The position numbers and the translations under genes were made by a program. The notes below the pieces were generated by a model. It was not told the origin of the DNA. It saw nothing but the letters and a program-made list of their open reading frames with translations, and searched no databases. Of a stretch of 64,000 nt of DNA, positions 1-11,768 are shown piece by piece. The stretch's first letter is position 1. Each line of letters starts with the position of its first letter. The stretch comes from Synanceia verrucosa (Eukaryota; Chordata; Actinopteri; Perciformes; Synanceiidae). The stretch lies in NCBI GenBank assembly GCA_029721515.1, contig CM056558.1, positions 15,841,240 to 15,905,239 of the forward strand, written 5' to 3'.

Positions 1-925
1 CAACACATTTTTTTTTTTTTTTTTATTGGGGAAAAAAAGATTTTAGCATTGTGCTCCATCATGATGCCAACAATGGAAAAGTGCCAGAGAAGTAAGCAGC
101 CACCAGTGAGAGTGGAAAAAAGAGGTGATACAGAAGAGTGGAAGCTTGTGGGAGGAAGACATGTGACTGGTCTGGGAGGCGGATCGGGAACTGCTGTAGC
201 ATCATCGACCTCCCACATGAACATGGACAGGACAAGAAGCATGTCTAGCACAAGTTGGGCTATGCCAGTGAGAAGAAGGAAAGAAAATATTGAAATATAA
301 ATAATGAGTCAAAACAGATGCCACCAAATCACAGGACCCTTTAAAAGAGCTTACAATAGGAAACAGAGGCTTATTGCATCTTTACATACTTAAGTCATCA
401 GATCAAATAATTTGATCCAGACATGGCGGGACTGCACTCACAGAAGCACTTTTCTTTTAAATAAAATACAGAATTTTTTTCTCCAACTCTGCCTCATTAC
501 CTTTGTGATAAGTATAATAAAAATTTTGTTGTTTGTAATACTTAAATGTAGTAAAAGTGCTGGTTATCCTGTGTGGGGTCATGCAGAGAGAAGCTCTTCG
601 CCAGGCATGTTGGCCTGTGTCCAGGACAGCTGACCTGCAGGTCAGAAGGGCCCTTCCCTGTCTAACCTACTGCCACAGTATCCTCTCCCCCTCAACTGTT
701 CCACGCTGCAACCTGGTGCGTTTCTGTGCACCTCTGCATGAGAACGGAAAATTTAAGACCATAATGTGTTCTAACCAAAACCTTTCAGATCAGATGATAT
801 TTCTAACCTGGGTCAACACGCCTCAGCTCGGCATTAGAATGCTTTCACACTGTCAACTGACGTGGGTCTGACCATCAGCTGTGAGTGCTGTGTACCTGTT
901 TTTCCTTCATCCCATACGTCATCGC

Positions 926-1547
926 TAGGACTGGGTTAAGTATTACCCGCCTGCCAGTCTCGCGTGAGGGCATCGATCGCCATATATACGTCTAGTCTGC
1001 ATAGCTAGTCTGCCGAAACCAAAGAAGAAGTCGCGCATGATCAGTGTTTAGTGCTGCTTTCCACCACTTTCCAAGGAACAGGATCTCGTGAGATGTTACT
1101 GCCAGCAGTTACACAAATATAGCGGAAGCGAGTCCACCTCTCCAGGCACCACCGACGAGTTTAAAAGCTCATGTTTGGATGCAGTTCGCAAGTTGGAAGA
1201 AAATGACGAGTTGGACAAAAAACAAGTAGTATGCAAAATATGCAACGGGAAGATAAAATACAGCGGCAATACGACGACTCTTCGCAACCATTTGACGAGA
1301 CATCACCGGCGGAAACACAGTCGGCAGACTCGGTATGGCTCAAACAAACCAGCCTGGAGCAGGTATCGGCACCTAAGTTACCAGCAAACTCTCAACGTGC
1401 GCAGAAAATAACGGAGCATTTATTTTAACTAAAATACCCCTGACTGAATCGATATTGAATTGAATCGGATCGAATCGTGAATCAAATCGAATCGGGACCT
1501 TGAAATATCAAATCGATCTGGAAAATCTGAATCGATACCCAGCCCTA
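926..1547. mobile_element. Non-autonomous hAT element with BED-finger remnant and 8-bp target duplication
   Basis: The ends match as inverted repeats: TAGGACTGGGT on the left and, reverse-complemented, TAGGGCTGGGT on the right. The flanks GTCATCGC (918-925) and GTCATCAC (1548-1555) form an 8-bp target-site duplication with one mismatch, the hallmark of hAT transposons. Inside, a plus-strand ORF at 1088-1411 encodes a BED-type zinc finger, with VCKICNGK and then LRNHLTRHH giving the C-x2-C...H-x4-H pattern found at the N-terminus of hAT transposases. The catalytic domain is absent. The right end is a run of GATTCAATTC-like repeats typical of fish hAT termini. This is an internally deleted derivative and not a host gene. 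Confidence 0.85.
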
Positions 1548-3460
1548 GTCATCACGTTGATGACGTCATCCTTAGAGATTTAAGTGTGCCGGAATACAGC
1601 GAGGTAAACAATAGGCAGCATAGACATGAATGAGTCGCATGTTAATGTTATTATATAGTGCAATGCAATTTTGTCCCTTTTGCAAAGTGTAAAAACCCAG
1701 CACAGTACTAATACTAATACTATTACTAATGTATACTGCCATGATCAATAAAAAAGGAGCGCCAGATCGCTATACAAGCTGTATATAAACACAGTCACGT
1801 AGTTCACACTGGGATTCCCTGATCGGTGGGATTTCCTGAGAATGACGTAGGACTAATTCACATATGCGCTTTGATTAAAGATGATGTCGCTACACATTTA
1901 ATTTGTTTGATTGAATAAAATCTCTGCCCTTCAGAGATCGGTCTCTGGGAGATCAACAGGAAGACTGATCTTATGAGTGAGCTTCACATTGGCAGCCTGA
2001 CAGTCTGCTCAGTAACTAAGCAGAATGCGACAGGCAGGTACATCAACGTCAGTTTGCATTTCACACTGCAGCCGAGCCGAGCCGATAAACTCCCGGGTCG
2101 ATTGGAGGGTCTTTCGATCCATTCACACTACACTAAAAACCTGTGAAAAGGGCTTTATACTAGATGCTGCACACAGCTGAAAAGCTTACAGATTTGTCAA
2201 TATCAGAACTAGCAGTAAATACGTCTTTAGTAGGATAAAATCCTGTAATTACAACATCCTGGGGATGGGTGTGAGATGAAATGTTACATGCCATTTCAAA
2301 GATCCCTCTTAGAGTAAAACACTTGAAGCTTGTACAAATATATGATTATGTAATGAGGGATTAGGTGGTGGTTTCTGCTTTTTAATGTGCGGTAGCCTCC
2401 ATAGACTTGTGCGGATGCAGCAAGCCATCAGCACCACACAAAGTTCTCTCCCTGGGATTAACCAGCTCCGCATATGATGTCATCTGGGCTAAATCTGATC
2501 TCCGCTCTGACACAGCTGAGAAAGATCAGAAGTGGCCTCAGTGAGTGGATGGAGTAATCACCAACAAAGAGACAGAGAGGAAAACTATCATTGATAGACG
2601 CAATCTGAAAAAATACAGAGGCATCAAATAACAGATCTTTAACAACAGCCCTCTCTGCAAACAGATGAGATGACCAATGACCAAAGAGAACAAAGCTGAA
2701 AAGAAAATCCCCAAGCACAACACCTACAATTCCATGTCTAGTATAGACTCATATAAATAATGGTAAAAATTCTGTTGAAAAGTGATAAAATGTGTAGTCA
2801 ATCACTAGAAAATAAATCAACCATTGTTGAAACAATATTAATCAAGTAAAAATAGAATATTTGCTGACTTTTTTTCATCTTCTATATAAAACTTAATATT
2901 AAATTGTATGTCGTGACATTTATAGACCAAGACAAACAATTAATCAACAAATAATTGGTAGTTGCAGGCGAGCAGTTAAAAACAGTACTGTATTATGCCA
3001 ATATTCCAAATTGGCTGATTTCACATATTCACTTATTAGACACATGACGCCGTGCTGTGGTGAAAAAGAAAAACTGTCCTTTGACTCCCTGAACAACAGC
3101 CTACATGTTGAGACAGTATTGTAAAGTTTAGACAGCTGTGTTCATCATCTGTAAAGCCAGGGTGACATTCAACATATGTCTGTGTTCTACGTTCAGGGGA
3201 ACAGATCCAGCATTATGCATAAGGCCCAGAATAGACCCTGACCTTTGCCTGACACCCAGTAAACCATTTCACAATGTGCAACTGGCAATGTGACTCCCCT
3301 CATCTGAGACAGAACAACTCAAATGTCAACATAGTGTATCTCTACTCAGCAGCTTTCAAAGGGGCATTAATGATGCTAATTGCTAACTGTAAGACTAAAA
3401 CAAATGGAGTAGTATGTGTGTTTCCCTATTCATGCAGTCTTTGTGATCAGAGGTGTCTAT

Positions 3461-4046
3461 TGGCGCTTTTCCACTACACAATAATGGCACGGCACGGTAT
3501 GGCATGGTACGGCCAGTTTTGTTGCTTTCCCATTACAACTGAGTACCTCCTCGGCGTGGGCGAGGCCGTCATATGGCAGAGCAAAACTGCCGTAACTTCA
3601 TTTGCATGCGACACAGAAAACCGGGAAGAAGAACAACAACAACACAAACAATGGAGGACAAGGAAGCGATCATGTATTTGTTGCTCGCTCTGTGACTTTT
3701 TGTCACGCACAAAGCGAAAGAAAAGACACAGAGAAGACTCCAGGGAGTGTAAAAATAGTGAATCAGTTGCCGGTTTTAAAAATGGCGGAGTCGAGTTGTT
3801 TTTGGCTTTTACAGTCCAATCGGACGTCCCTCATCTAATGACGCTTCCAATGACGACACTCGTTGGCCTATCAGTGGAAGGCAGTCAGCTGACGTTGCAT
3901 TTTCGTATCGCTTCGGCTCACATGGAACCAGGGCTGAGGAGGTACGAAAAAAAAGTACCTAGTACCAGGTACCAGGTACTAGTGGAAATGCGGCACAACC
4001 GTGTAGAGCCGTGCCGTACCGTACCGCGCCTGTGGAAAAGCACCAT
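3461..4046. mobile_element. MITE with GGYGCTTTTCCAC termini
   Basis: The left end reads TGGCGCTTTTCCACTACACA followed by repeated ACGGCACGG-like motifs. The right end carries the complementary GCCGTGCCGTACC and GTGGAAAAGCACC. The ends therefore pair over about 40 bp. The same terminal block recurs at 32742-32789. A minor palindrome (TAGTACC/GGTACTA) lies at 3959-3981. The ORF running through the element shows no family motif and is probably chance. The superfamily is not settled because no clean target-site duplication was seen. Confidence 0.7.
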
Positions 4047-4429
4047 ATGGTGGGAGTAGTGATGTCAAGGAGTTAGTGGTGTCAGAGAGCAACAGCTGGC
4101 TGGTGTCCAGTACTTCTCATGTTTCAGCTCAGATTTAACACACCCAGATGGAGCCATCAGCTGCCTCCAACCCAGAGCACTTCTATGCTTGAAATCAGGC
4201 ATGATTAGACATTGGTTGTGTGTTCTCAAGAATCGGCCATATCCACGTGGAGACAGGTTTAGGAGTAAACACCAAAGTTTTCTGTCATATGGTTGTTTCG
4301 TCCAGACGGAACAAGTGTTTTAGGAGCTTATATGTGCTAATTTTTGAAACCACTCCTCTGAGTGGATAAATCTGTGTGTACAGCCAATATGGACCTTTCT
4401 TGAATCGCGCCTCCTCCTTAAGTCGCACA

Positions 4430-5267
4430 TGCGCTAGATCGAAATCGCAATTTCAGACAATGCGATCCTGAGATTGTCAAAACTGCGGTTTTGTGCAGCG
4501 CTTCTGATAGACACAGGATCTGTTGTTTTAATTATTTTACAAATACATGCCGGCTCCCTACCGTCCTGCCAAGCTCACCAATCTGAAGCGGCATGCTACT
4601 CGTGGACAGGTCACGCTAACCAATCAATGTGTTAACCTGTTGCTCCTGCTTTGTAACGTTAATGTGTTTAGAAATTACTTCAGCGGAAACAGAAGCGGAG
4701 GAGGGGATTTAATCTCCAAGACAAACAGCACGGCTGTCATTAGGTGGTATCTGGGGTTTGAGGCTGCAGACGTGCACCAGAAACAGGAACTGTGCGTTAA
4801 AACTGTCACTCTAAAGTTGTAACATCCAGCGGAAACACAACCAACTTTTACCGGCAGGAAGCGCTGGGAACACTACACTTTGGGCTTATGTTGAATCGAG
4901 CTCCAAGTTCCAACGTTAAGTGAACACACCATAATGCAAACGTTCACTCCTCAGGATCCTAAAGAGTAACAAGTTACAGCCTGCGGCTGTTGATCATCAT
5001 CATCAGAATGTTGTCTAGTATGTCTACCATGATAGAGCCTTAATTACACAAAAATAACCTATTGAGTTGAAATCATAAAATAATAATAATCATTATTGAT
5101 GACATTAAGTCATTGTGTAATTTTCTGTCATGTTTGTAAAGGTCACTGTACACATTGTGAATATGGCACTGAAGTTTCATTTGAAGAAAATCGTGACTCG
5201 AATTGAAATCGAAATATCTGCCAGAAAAATCGCAATTCAATCTTTTCCTAAAATCGTTCAGCCCTAC
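4430..5267. mobile_element. Degenerate hAT-like element with AATCG-rich ends
   Basis: The right end, read on the minus strand, begins TAGGGCTGAACGATTTTAGG and continues through ATTGCGATTTTT and TTTCGATTTC. This is the characteristic AATCG-rich terminus of fish non-autonomous hAT elements. The left side at about 4435-4500 carries the partner motifs (GATCGAAATCGCAATTTC, AATGCGATCC), but the extreme left terminus is eroded, so the start coordinate is approximate. The interior has no transposase similarity. Confidence 0.55.
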
Positions 5268-5460
5268 CGGGCTGGATGGTCCCAATAACCCCGCCCCGGT
5301 GCTTAGCTCTGGACCAGCAAAGACTAGGTGCTTGCCTGGCCTCAGTTTTAAGCACCAGTGGCCGGTTCTTAGGTTGTGGAAACACAAAGAACTGGTGCTA
5401 AGTCAGTCTCTGGCTCCGAACCAGCCCTGGAACCACCCCGGTGGAAATGGGGTAACAAAA
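5268..5460. mobile_element. Short MITE fragment abutting the hAT-like relic
   Basis: The segment contains GGTTCCAGGGCTGGTTCGGA (minus strand) and ACCAGTTCTTTGTGTTTCCA, with mirrored halves around 5330-5400 (GCACCAGTGG and CCACAACCTAAG arms). It resembles dispersed fish MITEs with GGCTCCGAACCAGC ends. It starts immediately after the terminal AGCCCTA of the preceding element, which suggests one element landed beside or inside the other. Boundaries and family are uncertain. Confidence 0.4.
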
Positions 5461-5533
5461 GCCCCAAAATTACTCACAACCTGCGGGACACCGCGATCGG
5501 AGATCTGCTGCCGAAATAACACTTCGACATTGA

Positions 5534-5642
5534 AATACGTCAATGGCACTCAAAGAGTTAATGATAATATAATCATTATAAATACAAAATATGTGAGGAG
5601 AGTTTGAGCATGTTAACTTTGAGTGCCAAAGACGTATATTTA
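5534..5642. repeat. Short inverted repeat with GGCACTCAAAG arms
   Basis: The left arm (5534-5561) contains ACGTCAATGGCACTCAAAG then AGTTAA. The right arm (5613-5642) contains TTAACTTTGAGTGCC then AAAGACGTAT. The arms pair over about 28 bp with a few mismatches around a 50-bp AT-rich centre. It could be a tiny MITE or the footprint of a TTAA-targeting element. Confidence 0.55.
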
Positions 5643-6360
5643 CGTCCTTTAACATATTGATTTGAAGTTGGGACAAAAAGAGACGGTATATGCCACAGAG
5701 ATCAAAGCAGGAAGTGGAGGCAATTGAACTTAGAGAGCAAAACAAACAGAATCTGGAATGTTGTTTTGTGCAAAGTGCTATAAGGTGGGTAGTCTGTAAC
5801 ATTCGACATTTTGTGCCGCCTTCCTGTCAACACAGTCACCCACTTTTCAGCCATGTGCTCCATTGTGTCTACGCCCTCTTGCTTGTCTCAGCAAAAAGAG
5901 AAATGCAGATTTGGCTTGTACATGAAAAAAAAACTCTGAACACAAAGAGGGCCAGAATTCATAGCAAGACGCATTTTGTTTTTTTTAAATGTCATAATCT
6001 AACGTTGTAATTTTAAAATAAAAATGACTGCAAGCGTTATTTAAATGAGCAGCAATACAAATTTTGGATGGTGCTCCATGGTGACAAGTGCTGTTTCAGA
6101 ACACGAACTGCAGGCGTCGCTGTGAACAACCAGGTGCCCATGGACACTGCGATGGCTACCTCTGGTCTGCTCGCGTTTAGCGGCATCATTTCACAACCAT
6201 TAAGGCTCACAGCTTCTTCCACTGGCTGCAGCTTCTCAAAAATGCCAAAACCTTTGAAATGTAAGTGGGTCTTGATTCAGGAAGTTCAAAAAGCCTTTTA
6301 CAACAGCTTTCAATATCATATCTGGCTCTTTATCAGCATATTAAAGAAGTGCAAGGTGAA

Positions 6361-7270
6361 CATGGCAAACATTGTTAACACTGATCTACAGTCAGAAGTC
6401 CTACTTCAGGTCGGTAGCAGTCAGTCAGATGTTGCTCATGAACTTGGTGTGTCTGAAAGTGTCATCAGCAGACCTGCAGCAAGACAAAGAACTACTGGCA
6501 GTGTTCATGACAGGAGTGGAGCCCCACGAGTGATAGACCACAATGATGACCAGTACCTAAGGACTTATGCACTCAGACACTGTTATGCAACTGCCACACA
6601 GCTACAGGCCTGTTTACGAGAAGTGAGAGGTAGTAGGGTTTCCAGACAAACTATTCACAACCGACTCCACCGCTTTGGCTTGAATGCCAGACGACCACTG
6701 CAGGTGACTCCACTGACATCAAGACACCGCCGCGACCATTTGCAATGGGCACAAGACCATGTAACTTGGACAACGACAATAGACAGTGGTCTACTGTCCT
6801 GTTCACTGATGAGTGTCAGGTCACCTTGCACAGAAAAGATCATCAGCGTTGCTGGAGAAGGCAAGGTGAACGATATACGCCGTGGTCAACATGGTCCCCA
6901 GGGTTCACTTGGTGGAGGAGGTGCAACACTCTGGGCAGACATCACCAGTCAGCGCAAAACACCAAAGATTTGGTGATTGTAGATGATTCAGTCACTGCAC
7001 ATTCTTGGCTCAGAGACATCACAGAACCCATCATCATCCCCCAATTCCACCAGCACACCCCCAACTTTCTGTTCATGGATGATAATGCTCTACCACATGG
7101 TGACAGTCACAGCTTGACTTCAGGAAGTCAGAGTGCCTCATATGGTATGGACAGCAATGTCCCCTGACCTGAACCCCATAGAGCAGGTCTGGGAACAGCT
7201 GAAGCAGCGACTGGACGCTCATACCCCACCCCCACGTGACCTGGCAGAACTATGACCAGATTGAAAGCAT
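6361..7270 (+). pseudogene. Broken Tc1/mariner-type transposase
   Basis: The product begins MANIVNTDLQ and reads through a Tc1-type paired-like DNA-binding region (SQSDVAHELGVSESVISR; then SRQTIHNRLHRFGL and ARRP). The catalytic pieces follow in shifting frames: FTDE with the first Asp near 6808, LFMDDNALPH with the second Asp near 7080, and DLNPIEQVWEQL with the final Glu near 7180. At least two frameshifts (near 6775 and 6900-6960) and an in-frame stop before DLNPIE show it is dead. Terminal inverted repeats were not delimited, so the whole element is probably longer than this interval. Confidence 0.85.
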
Positions 7271-9180
7271 ATGTGTCCTGAGAAATCATCATCATCACAG
7301 AAGATACCAGCTGATACCTCCTGGTGACAGACCTCAGAGGAGTCATTAACTGCATTTTCAACCTCAAATTCAATAGTCCATAATGTTGCTCTATGTGTAA
7401 TAGCAATTCTTACAGCTCATCTGACCTGGATTTAATACCCTCAAATGAAAACAGAATTTCTCAGCAGAAATATCTGACATGTTGTAGCAGGAGAAGAAAA
7501 GGTGTAATTCCTACCATCACATCACCACTGGCTTCGTTTTTCTGATGTATGCTGGTGGACCATGGGACAGCTTGAACATCAACTCTTAATAACACTATTA
7601 ATTACCTGGGTTTTCCTCAAATGGCATGACAACATTCTGCTGTAGTAGAGACCTGTTTGAGTTCAAATCTAATGTGCTTTCTGGAAACAACAAAAGAAAG
7701 TGTCTCAGTCTTATTCCTTATGACCTGCACTGTCAAACCCAGAGCATTCATATGCAGCAACATATTTTAATGTCTCTTTTGTGGTATGATGCTGCTTTAA
7801 TTCTAGCCTCAAACCTTGCCTTTTTGTCTTGCAAAGCAAACTCTCAAAAATAGACCGATTTGGCTCAGCTCTTTTTGAAAATGACCATGATCTGATTCAA
7901 ATGTGGTTATTTTGGCTGTAGTTTACCACTTCAATTATGATGATTTAAAGACAGTTAAGACAGGACAGTGCAGTGTAAATTCATGGCAGTCACCATAATC
8001 ACAACAAGGAAAGTGTGAGAAACTGGTTGGACTAACTATATAGCCTTGAACATTACATTTATAAGAATACACTGCCAGTGAACATGCCATAAATAAAAAA
8101 TGTGATTGCCATGAACCAGGATGTACACTTACATGGTACAATTACATACTACTGCATGCACACACCCTGCCTAAACCATACCTTTTTTTGTCCAGTCACA
8201 GCTTGCACTTGTGTATTTCTACATAGATTCTGTTCTTTTTGTTACTGTAAAGTCAGCAAAGTTCAGACACTTCTGTGGTTTTATGACAGACACTAAATCA
8301 TCCTTAATCCAACTATGTGACTGTGTGAGCGTCCTGTGTTGCTACCGATACATCAGAGGATTAGCTAGTTGACTGAAGGTAGGCTTTTACATGCTGTTGA
8401 CAATCCAAGGATTTATTCATTTTGCGTGCCCAGTGTGCTCTCTGGAGAGCCCGGGCAGGGAAGGGAAGAACTTAAATCGTCAAAATGTCACTTAAATTCC
8501 AGCCAAACATGCTGATAGAGCTTTCGTACATTCAGTTCTTTGACAACTGCCTCATAGCAAGCTGGTGTAAGCTGCTGAGCTAGACTGCATCGAGAGTTAT
8601 CATGATTCAGTGTGAGGGAGACAGGAGAGCTCAGTACAACACCTCAGATTTCCTACAGAGTATCACGACTGACCAGCACTGTGAGTGGCTTCACTCATGT
8701 AAACCACCATACTCGTGTGCCTCTGCTTCAGTGACTCAGCCAGAAGAAAAAAACGTCTGCCACATACTTTCCACCCTTCCCCGTATGCATGGAAGAACTA
8801 CAGTACATAGCTTACAGTATATAGGTGCTCTTTGGAAGCAACACAAAACATTTCATGAACTATTTAAAGCCTCATTAAACATTTTTCGCCAAGAAGTTTA
8901 ACATCACAAACACGTATGACATCACTGCCTCAAAAGGTCGTCATGGCTAAAGCTGAAAATACAACACAAACCCTGTTTGCTTTAATATTATCAGTATTAT
9001 CATTAATATTGTTGATTTTATAAGGCTTTAATAAACTCCTGTCTACCTACAAGTATATGTACAGTATGTATGCATGTACATCCCAAAAAGCAACTTGAGG
9101 TAAGAGTGGGGTCAGAAAACAGGAAAAATCCCATCCTGTAAACAAATATGCAACTGTAACAATTTCAAATTGATTGTTAA

Positions 9181-9821
9181 TAGGCGTGTGACATTCAGCT
9201 CACAAGATGAGACGATACACAACATTGTCCAATATATAACATATGACTGGACAAACAGTCATTTAACTCAATCTCTTTTATTAAACAGTCTATTTAACTC
9301 TATGTTTTAAATCATGAAAAATACATTAAATCACTTTTTGGTCAAAGTCAGTGTTGTAGTATCAGCAGCACGAGGTGAGATGTGTCTGAATTTAGTGATG
9401 TTACAGCATATATAGCGGGAAAGCTTTTCGTTTTTCGCTCTGGTGTTGACGGTCCCTGCGCTGCTCATTAGGAGTAATGTTTTCTGTGGAGCAGTGGGGA
9501 AGCATCTTTTCGGTAAAAATATGGTTATAGCTCATCATGAGCCTCACCAACATAGCAGAAATGCATTGCTTGCATCATTAGATCCTATACTGTGTTTGAT
9601 GTATTGATCCAGGAAGTTAGAACCTGAAAATATTTTTCTAACTTTACCGAAGTGCTGCAGTTGCTGCTTTCCTTATTATTATTGCCACCCACAGGTCACA
9701 AACAAGCTTGGATAGCTCAAAGTCTGATCGCGATTGCGAAACATCTTTTCACTGAAACGAGAAATAGCCTCGTGATATAATCTCGCAAGATTTCCTGGCT
9801 CGAGATCTCCTCAAAACTCTA
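9181..9821. mobile_element. Non-autonomous hAT element with 8-bp target duplication
   Basis: The flanks ATTGTTAA (9173-9180) and ATTGTTCA (9822-9829) form an 8-bp duplication with one mismatch. The element starts TAGGCGTGTGACATTCAGCT and ends with the complementary-type CTCGAGATCTCCTC...ACTCTA. Its right part is full of CTCGCAAGATT/TCTCGTTTC motifs typical of fish hAT ends. There is no transposase ORF inside. The two ends are only imperfect inverted repeats, so the target duplication is the strongest evidence. Confidence 0.75.
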
Positions 9822-9983
9822 ATTGTTCATATTTACTACATTCCATTCCGCCTCTCGGAATAACAGCTTTGAAAACATTGCACGTTGTTTTACTTTGCTA
9901 AGTTTCATCTGTAAAATATTTCCACACAGCAGACATGTTGTGTGGAAAAGTTTGCTAGCCCCAATGCTGCTCAATGCTAACTT

Positions 9984-10105
9984 GCTAGCTGCCTGCCTAC
10001 AAACTGCGGGACGGATTTCCTGAACGGAGGCGTGTCTCATCTCTGTGTCTCACTGAGACTCGTCTCCGTTCAGGAAATCTGTTCCGCAGTTTGCAGCGAG
10101 CTAGC
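9984..10105. repeat. Large imperfect inverted repeat (hairpin)
   Basis: The left arm 9984-10039 and right arm 10054-10105 are near reverse complements, sharing GCTAGCT, CAAACTGCGG, GATTTCCTGAACGGAG and GTCTCA in mirrored order. Only about 14 bases separate them. One small indel and a few mismatches distinguish the arms. The stretch 10191-10233 just beyond ends GGCTCGGCCCCATCCCTA, another hAT-type terminus. The hairpin may therefore be part of a larger decayed element that begins after 9829. Confidence 0.75.
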
Positions 10106-11741
10106 AGACTATCCGGCAGGAATATGAGTCATTTCAGCTTACAACGTTAAAGCACAGGCTTAACTCGTGTTTTGGAAATTTCTGCAGGTTGGATCAGAAA
10201 TACCAATACTGGATTGGCTCGGCCCCATCCCTACTTGACATATTGGTAAATATCTTATATATTTACCTTTCTCTTTCTACTTATGTTTTGGTCTTTGCCA
10301 AAGGAAAAAAATACCAGGGAGAGCAGCAAGCCTAACGAGCAAGTCAAACAGTAAAATTGCATCTGGAAAACCAAAACAATAAGCTGAAAGACCATAAGAC
10401 AAACATTAGCGCTGAGGATAACTGATCATCATCTGTGGGTTCTCACTTCCTATCATCTATCAGTCATAATTTGACTTGACATAATTTGAATTTGTTTCGG
10501 ATTCTTTCTACAGATAACAATATTCCTGTCTTTTCTTAAAAAGCAAAAATATAGTCTGGTGTCGTTTTGAACACCAAAATGATAGAGTGGTGATTCCCTA
10601 TCTGTGTAAAAATATTTGCTATAAAATTATAAATGGTAAACCACTTTGGAGACACTTTTCAGCCGGAGCCAAAACTATGAAGCATGGATTGACTATGGAT
10701 TGTATTGTTTGGTGGAAAAGGGCAATTTCATTTTCACGTCTGAAACCCATCTGTGCATGGAACAAGCACTGCCAACACATAGGGTAAAACACTGCTCTGT
10801 ATGTTCATGGCTGGTACACAATGCACAGTATGTCTCTGTGTTTAGTCCGTTCGTTTCCCTATATGGTCACTCCTCTCCCTGAGCTATGGGAGGTGTTCTG
10901 TGCTGTACAATAAGTCCCAACACTATCACATTCACGTATTTACACTGCTCCCATGTGGGACAGATATTGCAGCTGCTTGTCACTGTCAAAAAACTGTTTG
11001 TCACAACAAAGATGACTCCAATGGGTTTATTACTGATAATGACAGCTTTACAAGTGGAACACTTAACAGGCATCTCCTATCTCTCATAGATCAACGACAT
11101 GGAGAGGGCCTCTAATGAAGGACATGTTATAATGTAAAGTATTATCATTACTATTATTGGCTGGTGTTACTGGTGGGTTTATCATTAGTGGGGAGAGATG
11201 AAAGAATCAGCCAATCAGCACCGTTGTTGTTGTCTTCCTAATGAGCCCGTGTTGGCTGGCTGTTTTTAGTTTCACTTTCAGTGTAAGTGGATGAGAGGAG
11301 AAAGACGGGATTGTTCACTTGTCAGAGTCGCCATGTAAAGCCATCCAGACATGTGTGCGTTCATAAACAAGTGAGTATGATATTATTTTGGTGCCTTGAG
11401 TTTCTGATGATGATGTTAGGTTTAGCCATGTTATTGACTGTGCTGACAGAAAGGTGTTAACGCGCTAACGGTTGCTAATAGTAGGCCCATTCCCTCATCA
11501 CTGTGTAGGCTATTCTGACTGTGACTCTGTTGTAACTCTAAGTGAACCTACATTGATGATAACAGGCTAATATTCCTTTGTATTAATATAAGCCACAAGC
11601 CAGGCAGTAATGTACCCTTATGTCATGGCAAAGTTATGCTACATGCTTTAGCACTCATCAGTATTCGCAGCCTAGTGTTTATTGTGTCTAGTCAGCCATG
11701 CTACTAACTATTAATGTTGTTTATTTCTGTTCATTATAGAA

Positions 11742-11768
11742 ACACACACACACACACACACACACACA
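11742..11768. repeat. CA microsatellite
   Basis: An uninterrupted run of about 13 CA dinucleotides inside the csnk1g2 intron. Confidence 0.95.

Noticed and set aside
3274..4059. 261-codon plus-strand ORF
   Set aside because: It lies almost wholly inside the MITE at 3461-4046 and shows low-complexity, repeat-derived peptide with no family motif.
5203..5607. 134-codon plus-strand ORF
   Set aside because: It crosses three separate repeat elements and has no coherent domain.
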